Shown in pieces: positions 25,435 through 33,552 of a stretch of 64,000 bases of DNA; the first letter of the stretch is position 1, and the number at the start of each line of letters is the position of its first letter. Where the stretch lies: positions 2,955,001 to 3,019,000 of the forward strand of contig NZ_CP109450.1 in assembly GCF_041438865.1 (NCBI RefSeq). The letters are read 5' to 3'. The DNA comes from Streptomyces sp. NBC_01471 (GTDB lineage Bacteria > Actinomycetota > Actinomycetes > Streptomycetales > Streptomycetaceae). A program made the position numbers and the translations under genes. The notes under the pieces are model-generated. The model was given only the letters and a program-made list of their open reading frames with translations. It had not been told where the DNA came from and did no database searches.

Positions 25435-27267
25435 ATGACCATCCAGACTGATCAGACGCGCCAAACGGCAGGGGTCGGCCGGGCGACCCGGGCGATCCAG
25501 GCAACCCGGTCGGGGACCGACCGGCCGACGTACGCAGCCCAGACCGCGGTGCTGGACAGAAGTGAGCCCGCACCACGTGCTTCGTTCAGCCCGCTCGACC
25601 CACTTGGCGCATCGGTGGGACCCTACGGGCCGGTCGGTCCCGAGGGGCTGGACGGACCGGGGCCGGTCGATCCTGACGGGCAGGGCGGACCGGGGCCGGT
25701 CGATCCTGACGGGCAGGGCGGACCGGGGCCGGTCGATCCTGACGGGCAGGGCGGACCGGGGCCGGTCGATCCTGACGGGCAGGGCGGGCAGGACAGAGCC
25801 TCCGAGCGTCGGCCGCCCGGCGCACCTGCCCTGCCCGACCCACCCGCTCCTTCGGCATTCCCAACTTCTGGAGCTCCCTCAACTCCAGGGGCTCCAGCAG
25901 CTTCACCGAGCCCAGCCGGCCCGCAGACGCCTGACGACTGGGCCGCCCACCTACGGCAAGCAGCTCCCTCAGCCCAGACTGCTGCGCTCCTCGGCGCCCT
26001 GGAGTCAGAGCAACTGTCGCCACGCGGACGGATCGATGCTCTGGCTGTCCTGGAGCGCCACGCAGCATGGTTCGCCGCCCGCCAAGTCCATCTGCTGGCC
26101 GACATCGCAGCACATGCCGAGGCAGCGCCGCCCTCCAGCGAACGCGATATCGACACCCAGCTCCTGAACAACGGGGAGTACGCGGCCGAAGAAGTGGCCT
26201 GCGCCCTGCGCATCAGCAACTCGACCGCCACCGAGCGCCTTCAGATCGCCAAGGAACTGGCCGGTCAGTACGCCAACACACTCGGCCTGCTCGAAGGCGG
26301 AGAGATCTGTTACATGCAGGCCAGAAACCTGGCCAACGCCTGCCGAGTCCTCGAACCGAAGGCCGCCGCCCGAGTCGAGTCGGCCATGGCGACGAAGATG
26401 CCCACCCAGGCCACCGGCCAGAGTTCCCGAGCTCTGCGGCGCCAGGTAATCAAGGCAGACCCGGAGGGCTACCAGCGCCGACTGGAGCTGGGGACAAAAG
26501 AACGGGAGATCGTCCGCTACCCACAGGACGACGGAATGGTCACCTGGGGTGCCACGGTACCGGCGGAGCTCGGCGCCCGCTTCGACCAAGCAGTAGACGC
26601 CCACGCCACGACCCTCGTCGTGGACGACCGCACCCTCAGCCAGCGCCGAGTGGACGCTCTGGCCGACCTCATTCTCAACCGGCCTGTGCTGCTCAGCGGC
26701 CCTTCCCACACACCTGCGACACCCGAGGCACCCACACCCCACCAAAGCGTCCCTGGACGACCGGCGCCCGCCACCGCACTCGTGCACGTGACGGTGCCCC
26801 TAGACGTACTGATCGGCGCGAGCGAGGATCCGGCAGAGCTGAAGGGCTATGGCCCCGTCACCGCCACACAGGCCCGCACCATCGCCTTTGCCGAGGGAAC
26901 GATCTGGCGGCGCTTGATCACTCACCCGAAGACAGGCCTGCTCATCAAGACCGACCCCACCACCTACCGACCCAGCGCCGAAGCCGAACGACATGTCGTC
27001 GCCCGGGACCAGCAGTGCGCCTTCCCTTCATGCCGTATGCCGGCACAGCGATGCGACCTTGACCACGTCAAGGAGTTCGATCATGCCCATCCCGAGTCCG
27101 GCGGTCAGACAGTCCCGGAGAATCTCATCCCGATCTGCCGTCGCCACCACCTCATGAAGCATCGCGGCAACTGGACGGTCACGCGGGACTCAGTCACCGG
27201 AATCACCACTTGGGTCAGCCCGACCGGCCACATCTATCTCAATACGCCTCGTAACTACGCGGAATAG
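25435..27267 (+). CDS. DUF222 / HNH-endonuclease (13E12-type) protein with collagen-like N-terminus
   Basis: 610 residues from the ATG at 25435. DUF222 domain (about 190-420: DALAVLERHAAWFAARQVHL, ISNSTATERLQIAKELAGQY), then a complete HNH nuclease near the C-terminus: CAFPSCRMPAQRCDLDH, then FDHAHPESGG, ENLIPICRRHHLMKH (paired cysteines and HxxH-type metal site). This family is multicopy and mobile-looking in actinobacteria and its role is not settled. Unusual here are residues about 74-117: four perfect GPGPVDPDGQG units followed by a Pro/Ala/Ser-rich linker. No insertion-sequence ends were seen around it. Confidence 0.85.
   Translation: MTIQTDQTRQTAGVGRATRAIQATRSGTDRPTYAAQTAVLDRSEPAPRASFSPLDPLGASVGPYGPVGPEGLDGPGPVDPDGQGGPGPVDPDGQGGPGPVDPDGQGGPGPVDPDGQGGQDRASERRPPGAPALPDPPAPSAFPTSGAPSTPGAPAASPSPAGPQTPDDWAAHLRQAAPSAQTAALLGALESEQLSPRGRIDALAVLERHAAWFAARQVHLLADIAAHAEAAPPSSERDIDTQLLNNGEYAAEEVACALRISNSTATERLQIAKELAGQYANTLGLLEGGEICYMQARNLANACRVLEPKAAARVESAMATKMPTQATGQSSRALRRQVIKADPEGYQRRLELGTKEREIVRYPQDDGMVTWGATVPAELGARFDQAVDAHATTLVVDDRTLSQRRVDALADLILNRPVLLSGPSHTPATPEAPTPHQSVPGRPAPATALVHVTVPLDVLIGASEDPAELKGYGPVTATQARTIAFAEGTIWRRLITHPKTGLLIKTDPTTYRPSAEAERHVVARDQQCAFPSCRMPAQRCDLDHVKEFDHAHPESGGQTVPENLIPICRRHHLMKHRGNWTVTRDSVTGITTWVSPTGHIYLNTPRNYAE
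25654..25785. repeat. 33-bp perfect tandem repeat, 4 units, in the HNH gene
   Basis: Four identical units starting GGACCGGGGCCGGTCGATCC at 25654, 25687, 25720 and 25753, each coding the 11-residue GPGPVDPDGQG. Identity at the DNA level points to recent expansion. Confidence 0.92.
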
Positions 27268-27587
27268 CAAAGGCGATAGGCCAGCAAGGACCAACGGTCA
27301 CCCTTTGGTGGCAGCGCAGGGGGCCGGGGGCGAGCCGGGGCAGGAACCGGGCCGGTTGAATCAGCAATTCGGCACAGCGTCGACACCCGGCACCAGCACC
27401 GGCCCGCCTGGCACCTTCCAGGTCCCGCTGCAGAGGGGAAATCGGCTCGGTGCAGGCAACTCGCCGCCTCAGCGAGTTGGCAAAACAGTCAGCGCAGATG
27501 ACCAGGAACGGGTGTGGCCGAGCGATCCACCGGACTCCGGCACAGCCACAGCCACAGCCACAGCCACAGCCACAGCCACAGCCAGGC
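27268..27587. other. convergent spacer with hexamer repeat
   Basis: A 320-bp interval between the HNH gene and the small gene downstream of tsaD. It contains seven perfect CACAGC units (27541-27582). No tRNA, no ORF with coding character and no clear terminator were seen in the rest. Confidence 0.6.
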
Positions 27588-27875
27588 CTACTCCACCCCG
27601 ACGGATTCAAAGCGCCACCGGTGTACCGCGCGTGTGATCAAGCCAGCGTCAGGTTCGGGTAGTTCGGGCAGGTCTGCATCGTAAGGAGCGTCCCACCAGG
27701 TGAGGACCAGCACCCGGTCCTCCGGAGCACGCAGAAACTCCCGGCGCAGTGGGCTCGTCGTTCCCGCCAGCCCCAACCTGGGAGCCTCTGCTTCTGCCTG
27801 CTGTCGTACCCACGCCAGCAACTCAGCACCCCGGCCGTCGGCCGCGCGGGCCTCCCACATCAGAGCGATGGTCAT
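27588..27875 (-). CDS. small conserved-looking protein coupled to tsaD
   Basis: 95 residues; the ATG overlaps the tsaD stop by 4 nt (ATGA), so it is probably translated by coupling. The sequence ([40 protein letters not shown]) has the length and pattern of a ferredoxin-like alpha/beta fold similar to antibiotic-biosynthesis-monooxygenase-like proteins, but I cannot assign a family. A role connected with tRNA modification would be inference from position only. Confidence 0.7.
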   Translation of the reverse strand: MTIALMWEARAADGRGAELLAWVRQQAEAEAPRLGLAGTTSPLRREFLRAPEDRVLVLTWWDAPYDADLPELPEPDAGLITRAVHRWRFESVGVE

Positions 27876-29002
27876 GAGTAGAGGTTGTCCTTACTGATCT
27901 CGTGCACGTGGTCATGATCGTGATGAACGTGCCCAGATCCCGCCCCGTGGCCCCCCGCGACCCCAGGCACGTGCGGGTCCGTCACCGGCAGCGACGAGTC
28001 CGCAGACAGATCCCAGTCCGATGCCGTCCTGTTCCGCGCCACCATTTCCGCACCGAGCGCCGCGACCATCGCGCCGTTGTCCGTACACAGCCCGGGACGT
28101 GGCACCCGCAGCCGGATACCGGCCCGTTCGCACCGCTCCTGGGCGAGCGCGCGCAGCCGGGTGTTGGCGGCGACGCCGCCGCCGATCATGAGGTGGTCGA
28201 CGCCTTCGTCCTTACACGCACGGACGGCCTTACGCGTCAGCACGTCGACAACCGCCTCCTGGAACGACGCCGCCACATCGCGCACCGGGATTTCCTCGCC
28301 CGCCGCCCGCTTCGCCTCGACCCAGCGCGCCACTGATGTCTTGAGCCCGGAAAACGAGAAGTCGTACGCCGCGTCACGCGACCCGGTCAGACCGCGCGGG
28401 AACGCGATGGCCTTCGGATTTCCCTCCCGTGCCAGCCGGTCGATGACCGGACCGCCTGGAAAGCCGAGGTTCAACACCCGCGCGATCTTGTCGAAGGCCT
28501 CGCCGGCCGCGTCGTCGATCGTCGCGCCCAGGGGACGGACGTCCGCAGTGATGTCGGGTGCCAGCAACAGCGACGAGTGTCCGCCCGACACCAACAACGC
28601 CATGGTCGGCTCGGGCAGTGGCCCGTGCTCCAGCTGGTCCACACAGATGTGGGAGGCCAGGTGGTTGACGCCGTAGAGCGGTTTGCCCAGCGCGTACGCG
28701 TACGCCTTCGCCGCGGATACGCCGACCAGCAGTGCTCCGGCGAGACCGGGCCCCGCCGTCACTGCGATGCCGTCGAGATCCGTCGCGACGACCCCAGCTT
28801 CCTTCAGCGCACGTTCAATGGTCGGAACCATCGCTTCCAGGTGCGCCCGCGAAGCGATCTCAGGAACGACTCCGCCGAAGCGGGCATGCGTGTCGACACT
28901 CGATGCGACGGCGTCCGCGAGCAGCGTCGTACCGCGGACGATGCCGACCCCTGTCTCGTCGCAGGAGGTCTCGATGCCGAGTACGAGAGGTTCGTCAGCC
29001 AT
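27872..29002 (-). CDS. tsaD: TsaD, tRNA N6-threonylcarbamoyladenosine (t6A) transferase
   Basis: 376 residues from the ATG at 29002, overlapping rimI by 8 nt. TsaD (Kae1/Gcp) transfers the threonylcarbamoyl group to A37 of ANN-decoding tRNAs with TsaB and TsaE. Visible: [14 protein letters not shown], metal histidines in [10 protein letters not shown] and GVNHLASHI, nucleotide site [12 protein letters not shown] and [12 protein letters not shown], and LCTDNGAM. The C-terminus has an extra His/Asp tail ([17 protein letters not shown]), longer than the usual TsaD end and suggestive of metal binding or storage. Confidence 0.96.
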   Translation of the reverse strand: MADEPLVLGIETSCDETGVGIVRGTTLLADAVASSVDTHARFGGVVPEIASRAHLEAMVPTIERALKEAGVVATDLDGIAVTAGPGLAGALLVGVSAAKAYAYALGKPLYGVNHLASHICVDQLEHGPLPEPTMALLVSGGHSSLLLAPDITADVRPLGATIDDAAGEAFDKIARVLNLGFPGGPVIDRLAREGNPKAIAFPRGLTGSRDAAYDFSFSGLKTSVARWVEAKRAAGEEIPVRDVAASFQEAVVDVLTRKAVRACKDEGVDHLMIGGGVAANTRLRALAQERCERAGIRLRVPRPGLCTDNGAMVAALGAEMVARNRTASDWDLSADSSLPVTDPHVPGVAGGHGAGSGHVHHDHDHVHEISKDNLYS

Positions 29003-29495
29003 GGATCTCTGTTCCTTGTGCGAGGCCCATTTCCGGGCGAAGTTCGAGGCGCATGACGAGCGCATCCACATTGCCCGGCTGGTAGTAGCCGCGACGGAAG
29101 CCGATGGGCTCGAAGCCGAAGCGTTCGTAGAGTTTCTGGGCACGGATGTTGTCGACTCGTACTTCGAGAAGGATCTCGGCGCACTCGAAGTCGGTGGCGT
29201 GTTTGAGGAGATCACTCAGGAGCTCGGCGCCGAGCCCTGTGCCCCACTGGTCCCGGGCCGAAGCAATGGTCTGCACGTCGCCGGTGCCGCCGACCGCCGC
29301 GAGGCCCGCGTAGCCGACAATCCGCTCAGCGGTCTCCGCGACCACATACCGGCGGGTCGCGGCCGGCCCACGTGCGTGGGCCAGCTCGGACCAGAACATG
29401 CCCTCGGACCAGGCGTCGTCGGGGAACAGCTCGTGTTCGAGCTCCAGCACGGGGGCGATGTCCCACCAGCGCATCTCACGCAGCACAGGTGTCAC
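28995..29495 (-). CDS. rimI: RimI-type ribosomal-protein alanine N-acetyltransferase
   Basis: 166 residues, GTG start overlapping the tsaB stop (GTGA). GNAT fold with the acetyl-CoA loop [18 protein letters not shown] (QxxGxG/A pattern) and the C-terminal strand [20 protein letters not shown] typical of RimI. The family acetylates N-termini, classically S18. The tsaB-rimI-tsaD order is widespread in actinobacteria. Confidence 0.94.
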   Translation of the reverse strand: MTPVLREMRWWDIAPVLELEHELFPDDAWSEGMFWSELAHARGPAATRRYVVAETAERIVGYAGLAAVGGTGDVQTIASARDQWGTGLGAELLSDLLKHATDFECAEILLEVRVDNIRAQKLYERFGFEPIGFRRGYYQPGNVDALVMRLELRPEMGLAQGTEIHG

Positions 29496-30268
29496 TGCGG
29501 GGTGACCACCTTGTAGTTCTTCGGTACCTGGGCGTCGGGGCGCCGCAGATAGAGCGGCGTGACCGGAAGGAACCCTTCGGCGACAACCGCGTCGCCCCTC
29601 TCCACCCCGACGGCACCGGCACTGGATCTGTCGGCACCTGTTCCGTCAGCGCCGGTTCCAGCAGCGTCGGTTCCATCAGCACCAATCTCGCCGGCACTGC
29701 TTGCCCTCGCCAGTTTCTCGGCCGCCAGCGCCGCGAGGGCCCCGGCCGATACGTGTTCGGGAGCTCGGGCGTCGTGGAAGGTGTCGGGATAGAGCAGGGC
29801 GCCGGCCCCCACAGCAGGCACCCCCGCGACCTGTGCGGCAATGTCCGCGGGCCGGTCCACGGCGGGCTCACCCAGCCGGGTGCGGAATCCGTCGTACCGC
29901 GCCCAGTAGACCTCCTTGCGCCGGGCGTCCGTCGCGACGACGAAGGGGCCGTCAAGCCCCGACGCGTATGCGAGGCCGTCCAGCGTGCACAGCCCGTACA
30001 CGGGTACGCCCAGCGCGGAGCCGAACGTGGCGGCCGTCACCAGCCCGACGCGCAGCCCGGTGTAAGGTCCCGGCCCGACGCCGACGACGATGCCCGTGAC
30101 GGCGTCCAGTTTCAGACCGGCTTCGGCGAGGACATGGTCGACGGCGGGCAGCAGCAGTTCCCCATGACGGCGGGCGTCGGTCCGACTGGACTCGGCGACC
30201 ACGGATGTTCCGTCGTGGAGGGCGGCAGTGACAGCGGGCGTGGCGGTATCAACGGCGAGCAGGAGCAC
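29492..30268 (-). CDS. tsaB: TsaB, t6A biosynthesis complex scaffold
   Basis: 258 residues from the GTG at 30268. The ASKHA-fold N-terminus MLLLAVDTATPAVTAALHDG and GPGPYTGLRVGLVTA are diagnostic. It binds TsaD and TsaE to complete t6A synthesis. Residues about 190-222 form a repetitive Gly/Ala/Asp linker (GADGTDAAGTGADGTGAD) not usual in the family, one more case of in-gene repeats in this window. Divergent from the YkuD-like gene. Confidence 0.95.
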   Translation of the reverse strand: MLLLAVDTATPAVTAALHDGTSVVAESSRTDARRHGELLLPAVDHVLAEAGLKLDAVTGIVVGVGPGPYTGLRVGLVTAATFGSALGVPVYGLCTLDGLAYASGLDGPFVVATDARRKEVYWARYDGFRTRLGEPAVDRPADIAAQVAGVPAVGAGALLYPDTFHDARAPEHVSAGALAALAAEKLARASSAGEIGADGTDAAGTGADGTGADRSSAGAVGVERGDAVVAEGFLPVTPLYLRRPDAQVPKNYKVVTPQ

Positions 30269-30346
30269 ACAAACAGCCTACGGCTCCCGCGACGGGGGCA
30301 CGGCGCCCCGTCCCGTCAGCCCGCTGCTGCTAACGTCACCGAGAAT

Positions 30347-30358
30347 TCGTACGTACGA
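30347..30358. promoter_or_regulatory. 12-bp perfect palindrome upstream of the YkuD-like gene
   Basis: TCGTACGTACGA lies 18 bp before the YkuD-like start and in the divergent spacer with tsaB. It may be an operator; no known consensus was matched. Confidence 0.35.
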
Positions 30359-30375
30359 GAAATGGGGAGCCTCAG

Positions 30376-30942
30376 GTGTCAAGGAGCAGCTCGGGAATCG
30401 TGGCCGGGCTCACCGGGGCAGCTCTTGCCGTGGTCGGCTTCCTCGCCTACCAGGCGTCGGCGAACGCCCCCGCCAACCTCGCGGCCCCCAAGCCCTCGTC
30501 CTCGGCGTCCTCCCCGGCCAAGCCGTCGGGCACCCCGACGAAGCCGGGAAGGCAGAACAGCCGCGCGGTGCCGCCGCACTCGGGTGCGGGCTCCCGCGTC
30601 GTGTACTCGCTCAGGGCGAAGCGGGTGTGGCTGGTGAGCGACACCGGGGCCGGCGTGCGGACCTTCGAGGTCATGCCGAGCTCGGTGAATCCGCGGCCGG
30701 GGACGTACCAGGTGACTTCGCGCACAGGCAGCACGGTGGGCTCCGACGGGGTGCCGATCGAGCATGTGGTGCGGTTCGCGAGCGTCAATGGGGTGACGGT
30801 CGGGTTCAGTGCCGCCACGGACAACTCCATGTCGAGCCCCGAACCGGAGCAGAAGACCGGCGGCATCCGGATGAAGCGCGCGGACGGCAACGCGATGTGG
30901 CCGCTCGCGACGTACGGCACGAAGATCATCGTCGTGCCGTAA
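30376..30942 (+). CDS. membrane-anchored L,D-transpeptidase-like protein lacking the catalytic Cys
   Basis: 188 residues from the GTG at 30376 (GGGGAG well placed). Signal anchor IVAGLTGAALAVVGFLAYQ, a Ser/Pro/Lys-rich linker (about 30-65), then a YkuD-like fold (VVYSLRAKRVWLVSDTGAGV, FEVMPSSVNPRPGTYQVTS). Where active enzymes carry the SHGC(V/I)R motif this protein reads KTGGIRMKRADGN: both catalytic His and Cys are gone, while the flanking GIRM and the final strand ATYGTKIIVV remain. It is probably a non-catalytic peptidoglycan-facing protein. Fold assignment is by eye. Confidence 0.72.
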   Translation: MSRSSSGIVAGLTGAALAVVGFLAYQASANAPANLAAPKPSSSASSPAKPSGTPTKPGRQNSRAVPPHSGAGSRVVYSLRAKRVWLVSDTGAGVRTFEVMPSSVNPRPGTYQVTSRTGSTVGSDGVPIEHVVRFASVNGVTVGFSAATDNSMSSPEPEQKTGGIRMKRADGNAMWPLATYGTKIIVVP

Positions 30943-31197
30943 CCAACCACCCGCGGCCACATGTGACTCGCGCCGGGTCCCCAGACGTATGGCGGCCGGC
31001 TCGGAATCCGCATGGCTCACGCCTGGTGCCGGGTGGCCCGCGGCGGGGTCCCCTACGACTCGCTCCCGGCACCCGTCAGTCAGTCCCCGGTGCCTCGCCT
31101 GTCCCCGTGTGCGAGCCCCCGTGCTTCATGGGTTTCCCGCTGCCGCGCGCGGGCCCCGCCTACCTACGGCTGACGCCCGAGCTGTAACCCGAACGGA

Positions 31198-31362
31198 TTA
31201 CGCGGCGTCGCGCTCTTCCTCAGGCTCCCCGGTGACGGCGGTGGGCTCCGGCGCGGGGGCGCGCGGTGGTGTGGACACGGCATTCGCCGCCTCGCAGGAG
31301 GCGAGCAGATCGCGCATCGACATGGGGGACGGCGACTGCGCTTCGGTCTCCGATGCGGACAT
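31198..31362 (-). CDS. 54-residue microprotein downstream of an iron box
   Basis: ATG at 31362 with a strong ribosome site (GAGGAGG, 6 nt upstream). The product reads MSASETEAQSPSPMSMRDLL, then ASCEAANAVSTPPR, ending in an acidic Pro/Ala/Glu tail (EPEEERDAA). One cysteine, no signal peptide and no transmembrane segment. Twenty-two bases upstream is an iron-box-like palindrome (31385-31402). I recall similar short ORFs with an RDLLASC-type core in other streptomycetes, but this must be checked. Function unknown; iron-responsive expression is inferred from the operator. Confidence 0.68.
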   Translation of the reverse strand: MSASETEAQSPSPMSMRDLLASCEAANAVSTPPRAPAPEPTAVTGEPEEERDAA

Positions 31363-31384
31363 GGCTGCCTCCTCGGTCAGGCAT

Positions 31385-31415
31385 GGTTAGGTAGACCTAA
31401 CCAGGTCTTGGTATA
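31385..31415 (-). promoter_or_regulatory. iron-box (DmdR/IdeR-type) operator and -10 of the microprotein gene
   Basis: GGTTAGGTAGACCTAACC (31385-31402) has 8-bp perfect arms and matches TTAGGT-nnn-CCTAACC of the DtxR-family 19-bp consensus. A minus-strand -10-like TATACC (31415-31410) sits immediately upstream, placing the box at about +1 to +18, a position that would repress under iron-replete conditions. Confidence 0.68.
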
Positions 31416-31633
31416 CATGTGACCACGCCCGGTGGGATCTGTGCAACACCTTGCCGACGGCTTGTCGGAAAGTACGGGGTGAATTTCCCGCGACGTACGC
31501 GGGCTTTCCAGCCCCACGGAATATCCAGGTCTCCTCCCGGACTCCCGGACTCCCCGAGGCCATCCCGAAGTCCCAGGGCTGACCGGAAATCTCCGCCGCG
31601 TCCTCCCCGGAACCCCGGCCCCGCCGAGTTCTC

Positions 31634-32182
31634 TCAGGCCTCCCCGAGCGCGCGAAGCCCGTCGAGGCCCGCCCGCTGCGTCTCCTCCACCCAGCGCGTT
31701 CCGACCCCGCTGACCGTCACCACGCGGCGGTCGTCGTCCGTGTCGCCCACACCCCGCTCGATGACCACCCGGAGCCGGTCGTCCGACAGCTCCTCGACCT
31801 TCCCGTCCCCCCACTCGACCACGATCACCGAGTCGGGCAGCGAGACATCCAGATCGAGGTCCTCCATCTCATCGAGCCCGCCGCCCAGGCGGTACGCGTC
31901 CACATGCACCAGCGCGGGACCGGCGCCCAGCGGCGGATGGACGCGGGCGATGACGAAGGTCGGGGACGTGACCGCCCCGCGCACGCCGAGGCCCTCGCCC
32001 AGGCCGCGGGTGAGGGTGGTCTTGCCCGCGCCGAGTTCGCCGGAGAGCATCACCAGATCGCCTGGGCGCAGCAGCACTGCGAGGCGACGGCCCAACTCCT
32101 GCATACGGTCGGGGGAATCGATGGTCAGTCGGATGGCGAATGCGGCGGCCGTGTCAGCTGCCGGGCTGTGCGGGGCGTCCAT
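31634..32182 (-). CDS. tsaE: TsaE, ATPase of the t6A pathway
   Basis: 182 residues from the ATG at 32182, overlapping the hydrolase gene by 29 nt. P-loop LSGELGAGKTTLTRGLGEGL, TSPTFVIARVHP, HVDAYRLGG, and VVEWGDGK are the TsaE signatures. It hydrolyses ATP to reset the TsaBD complex. No strong ribosome site; coupling from the overlapping gene is likely. Confidence 0.93.
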   Translation of the reverse strand: MDAPHSPAADTAAAFAIRLTIDSPDRMQELGRRLAVLLRPGDLVMLSGELGAGKTTLTRGLGEGLGVRGAVTSPTFVIARVHPPLGAGPALVHVDAYRLGGGLDEMEDLDLDVSLPDSVIVVEWGDGKVEELSDDRLRVVIERGVGDTDDDRRVVTVSGVGTRWVEETQRAGLDGLRALGEA

Positions 32183-33449
32183 ACAGGCCAACGTTAGCGT
32201 CTGCCGGTACCGCGCCCACCCTCGCCAGCAGCTCGGTCAGCCGACCGGTCACGATCTCCGGATGTTCGAGCATGACCAGGTGCCCGGCATCGGGAACGAG
32301 GACCAGTTCGGCCGCAGGAAGCAGATCGGCAATGAACTGGCTGTGCGCGCTCGGCGTCACCAGATCGTTCTCGCCGGCCAGGACGAGCGCGGGCACCTCG
32401 GCGAAGACCGCGGCCAGCGCGTCCGCCTTGTCGTGGTCGGTGAAGGCCGGATAGAACTCCGCGACGACGTCGATCGGTGTCCCCTCGATCAGCCGCTCCG
32501 CGAACCGGGCCACTCCGGGATCGACATCCTTCGAACCGAACGAGTACCGCTTGATCAGTCCGGCGAACAGGTCCGCAGTGGCCCGCCGCCCCCGCTCCAC
32601 CAGCTCGGTCTGGGAGCCGAGGGCCTTCAGTACGCCGGGAAGCACACGCCGCACCGCGTTCACACCTGCCACCGGCAGCCCGAAACTGACCTCGCCGAGC
32701 CTCCCGCAGGAGGTGCCGACGAACGCGGAGCCGACGACCCGGTCTCTGACCAGCTCGGGAAACTGGTCGCCGAGCGCCATCATCGTCATACCGCCCATCG
32801 AATGCCCCACCAGCACCAGAGGCCCCTCCGGTGCTGCCGCGTCGATGACTGCCTTCAGATCGCGGCCGAGCTGGTCGATGGTGACCGGTACGCCGTCAGC
32901 CTGTGCCCTTCCGCGCTCCGAGCGGCCGTGGCTGCGCTGGTCCCAGTGGACGGTACGGACGATGCCGCGCAGCGCCGCGCGCTGGAAGTGCCAGGAATCC
33001 TGGCTGAGGCAGTAGCCGTGCGAGAAGACGACCGTGACGGGCTGAGCCGCCCCACGCCCGGACAGTCGCCGCTTACGCGCCCCGGCCGCCCCGTCTCTGG
33101 CTGCCCCGGCCGCCCTGGCTCCATGCGGTTCCCCGCCGTCGCCCCGGTCCCGTGCACCCGTGTGCGACCCCGGTGTGCAGGCGTCGACCTCGTAGTGGAT
33201 CCCGGTGCCGTCATCGGCGATCGCCCGGCCCGGCAGGCCGCGCAGGGAGCCGTACGGGCCCGACGCGTCGAGGGCGAGCCGCGCCTTCTTGCGCATGCCG
33301 CGGCCGACCGTCAGCCGCTCGACCGCCACGCCCGCCGCCGCACCGGCCGCGAGTACACCGATCGCGGCGCCGGCGAAGCCACCCGCTCTGCGCCAGTTGG
33401 CGCCCGCCGCGGCGGCCTGGGCCACATTCGCGCTGGTGCTCTCGCTCAC
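32154..33449 (-). CDS. membrane-anchored alpha/beta hydrolase
   Basis: 431 residues, GTG start. A hydrophobic N-terminal segment (GGFAGAAIGVLAAGAAAGVA) precedes a complete hydrolase domain: VVFSHGYCLSQDSWHFQR (oxyanion His-Gly), nucleophile S217 in VLVGHSMGGMTMMAL, acid in LVLAGENDLVTPSAHS, His in VPDAGHLVMLEHPEIV. An Arg/Gly/Ala-rich insert lies at about 95-135. Actinobacteria keep this gene between alr and tsaE. Substrate unknown; ester or lipid hydrolysis is plausible. Confidence 0.88.
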   Translation of the reverse strand: MSESTSANVAQAAAAGANWRRAGGFAGAAIGVLAAGAAAGVAVERLTVGRGMRKKARLALDASGPYGSLRGLPGRAIADDGTGIHYEVDACTPGSHTGARDRGDGGEPHGARAAGAARDGAAGARKRRLSGRGAAQPVTVVFSHGYCLSQDSWHFQRAALRGIVRTVHWDQRSHGRSERGRAQADGVPVTIDQLGRDLKAVIDAAAPEGPLVLVGHSMGGMTMMALGDQFPELVRDRVVGSAFVGTSCGRLGEVSFGLPVAGVNAVRRVLPGVLKALGSQTELVERGRRATADLFAGLIKRYSFGSKDVDPGVARFAERLIEGTPIDVVAEFYPAFTDHDKADALAAVFAEVPALVLAGENDLVTPSAHSQFIADLLPAAELVLVPDAGHLVMLEHPEIVTGRLTELLARVGAVPADANVGLYGRPAQPGS

Positions 33450-33552
33450 CGTGCCGCTCTCCTACTGGTCGTCGGGCTGCCGGCCGTCCCGTTACTGGTC
33501 GGCCGGCTGCCGGTCGTCCGAATACTGACCGCCCGGTTACCGGTCCGTCCAG

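Noticed and set aside
25654..25785. Possible CRISPR array (33-bp units)
   Set aside because: Units are head-to-tail without spacers and lie in frame in a coding gene.
27290..27480. Searched for a tRNA near the tsaD cluster
   Set aside because: No cloverleaf with T-loop GGTTCRA could be traced by eye; the GC-rich stretch does not fold as a tRNA.
27541..27582. CACAGC run as part of a coding region (poly Gln-Pro or Thr-Ala)
   Set aside because: Open frames through it have no start with a ribosome site and no family similarity; it lies between two convergent genes.
25187..27590. Mobile-element boundaries around the DUF222/HNH gene
   Set aside because: No inverted terminal repeats, target duplications, integrase or tRNA attachment site are visible.
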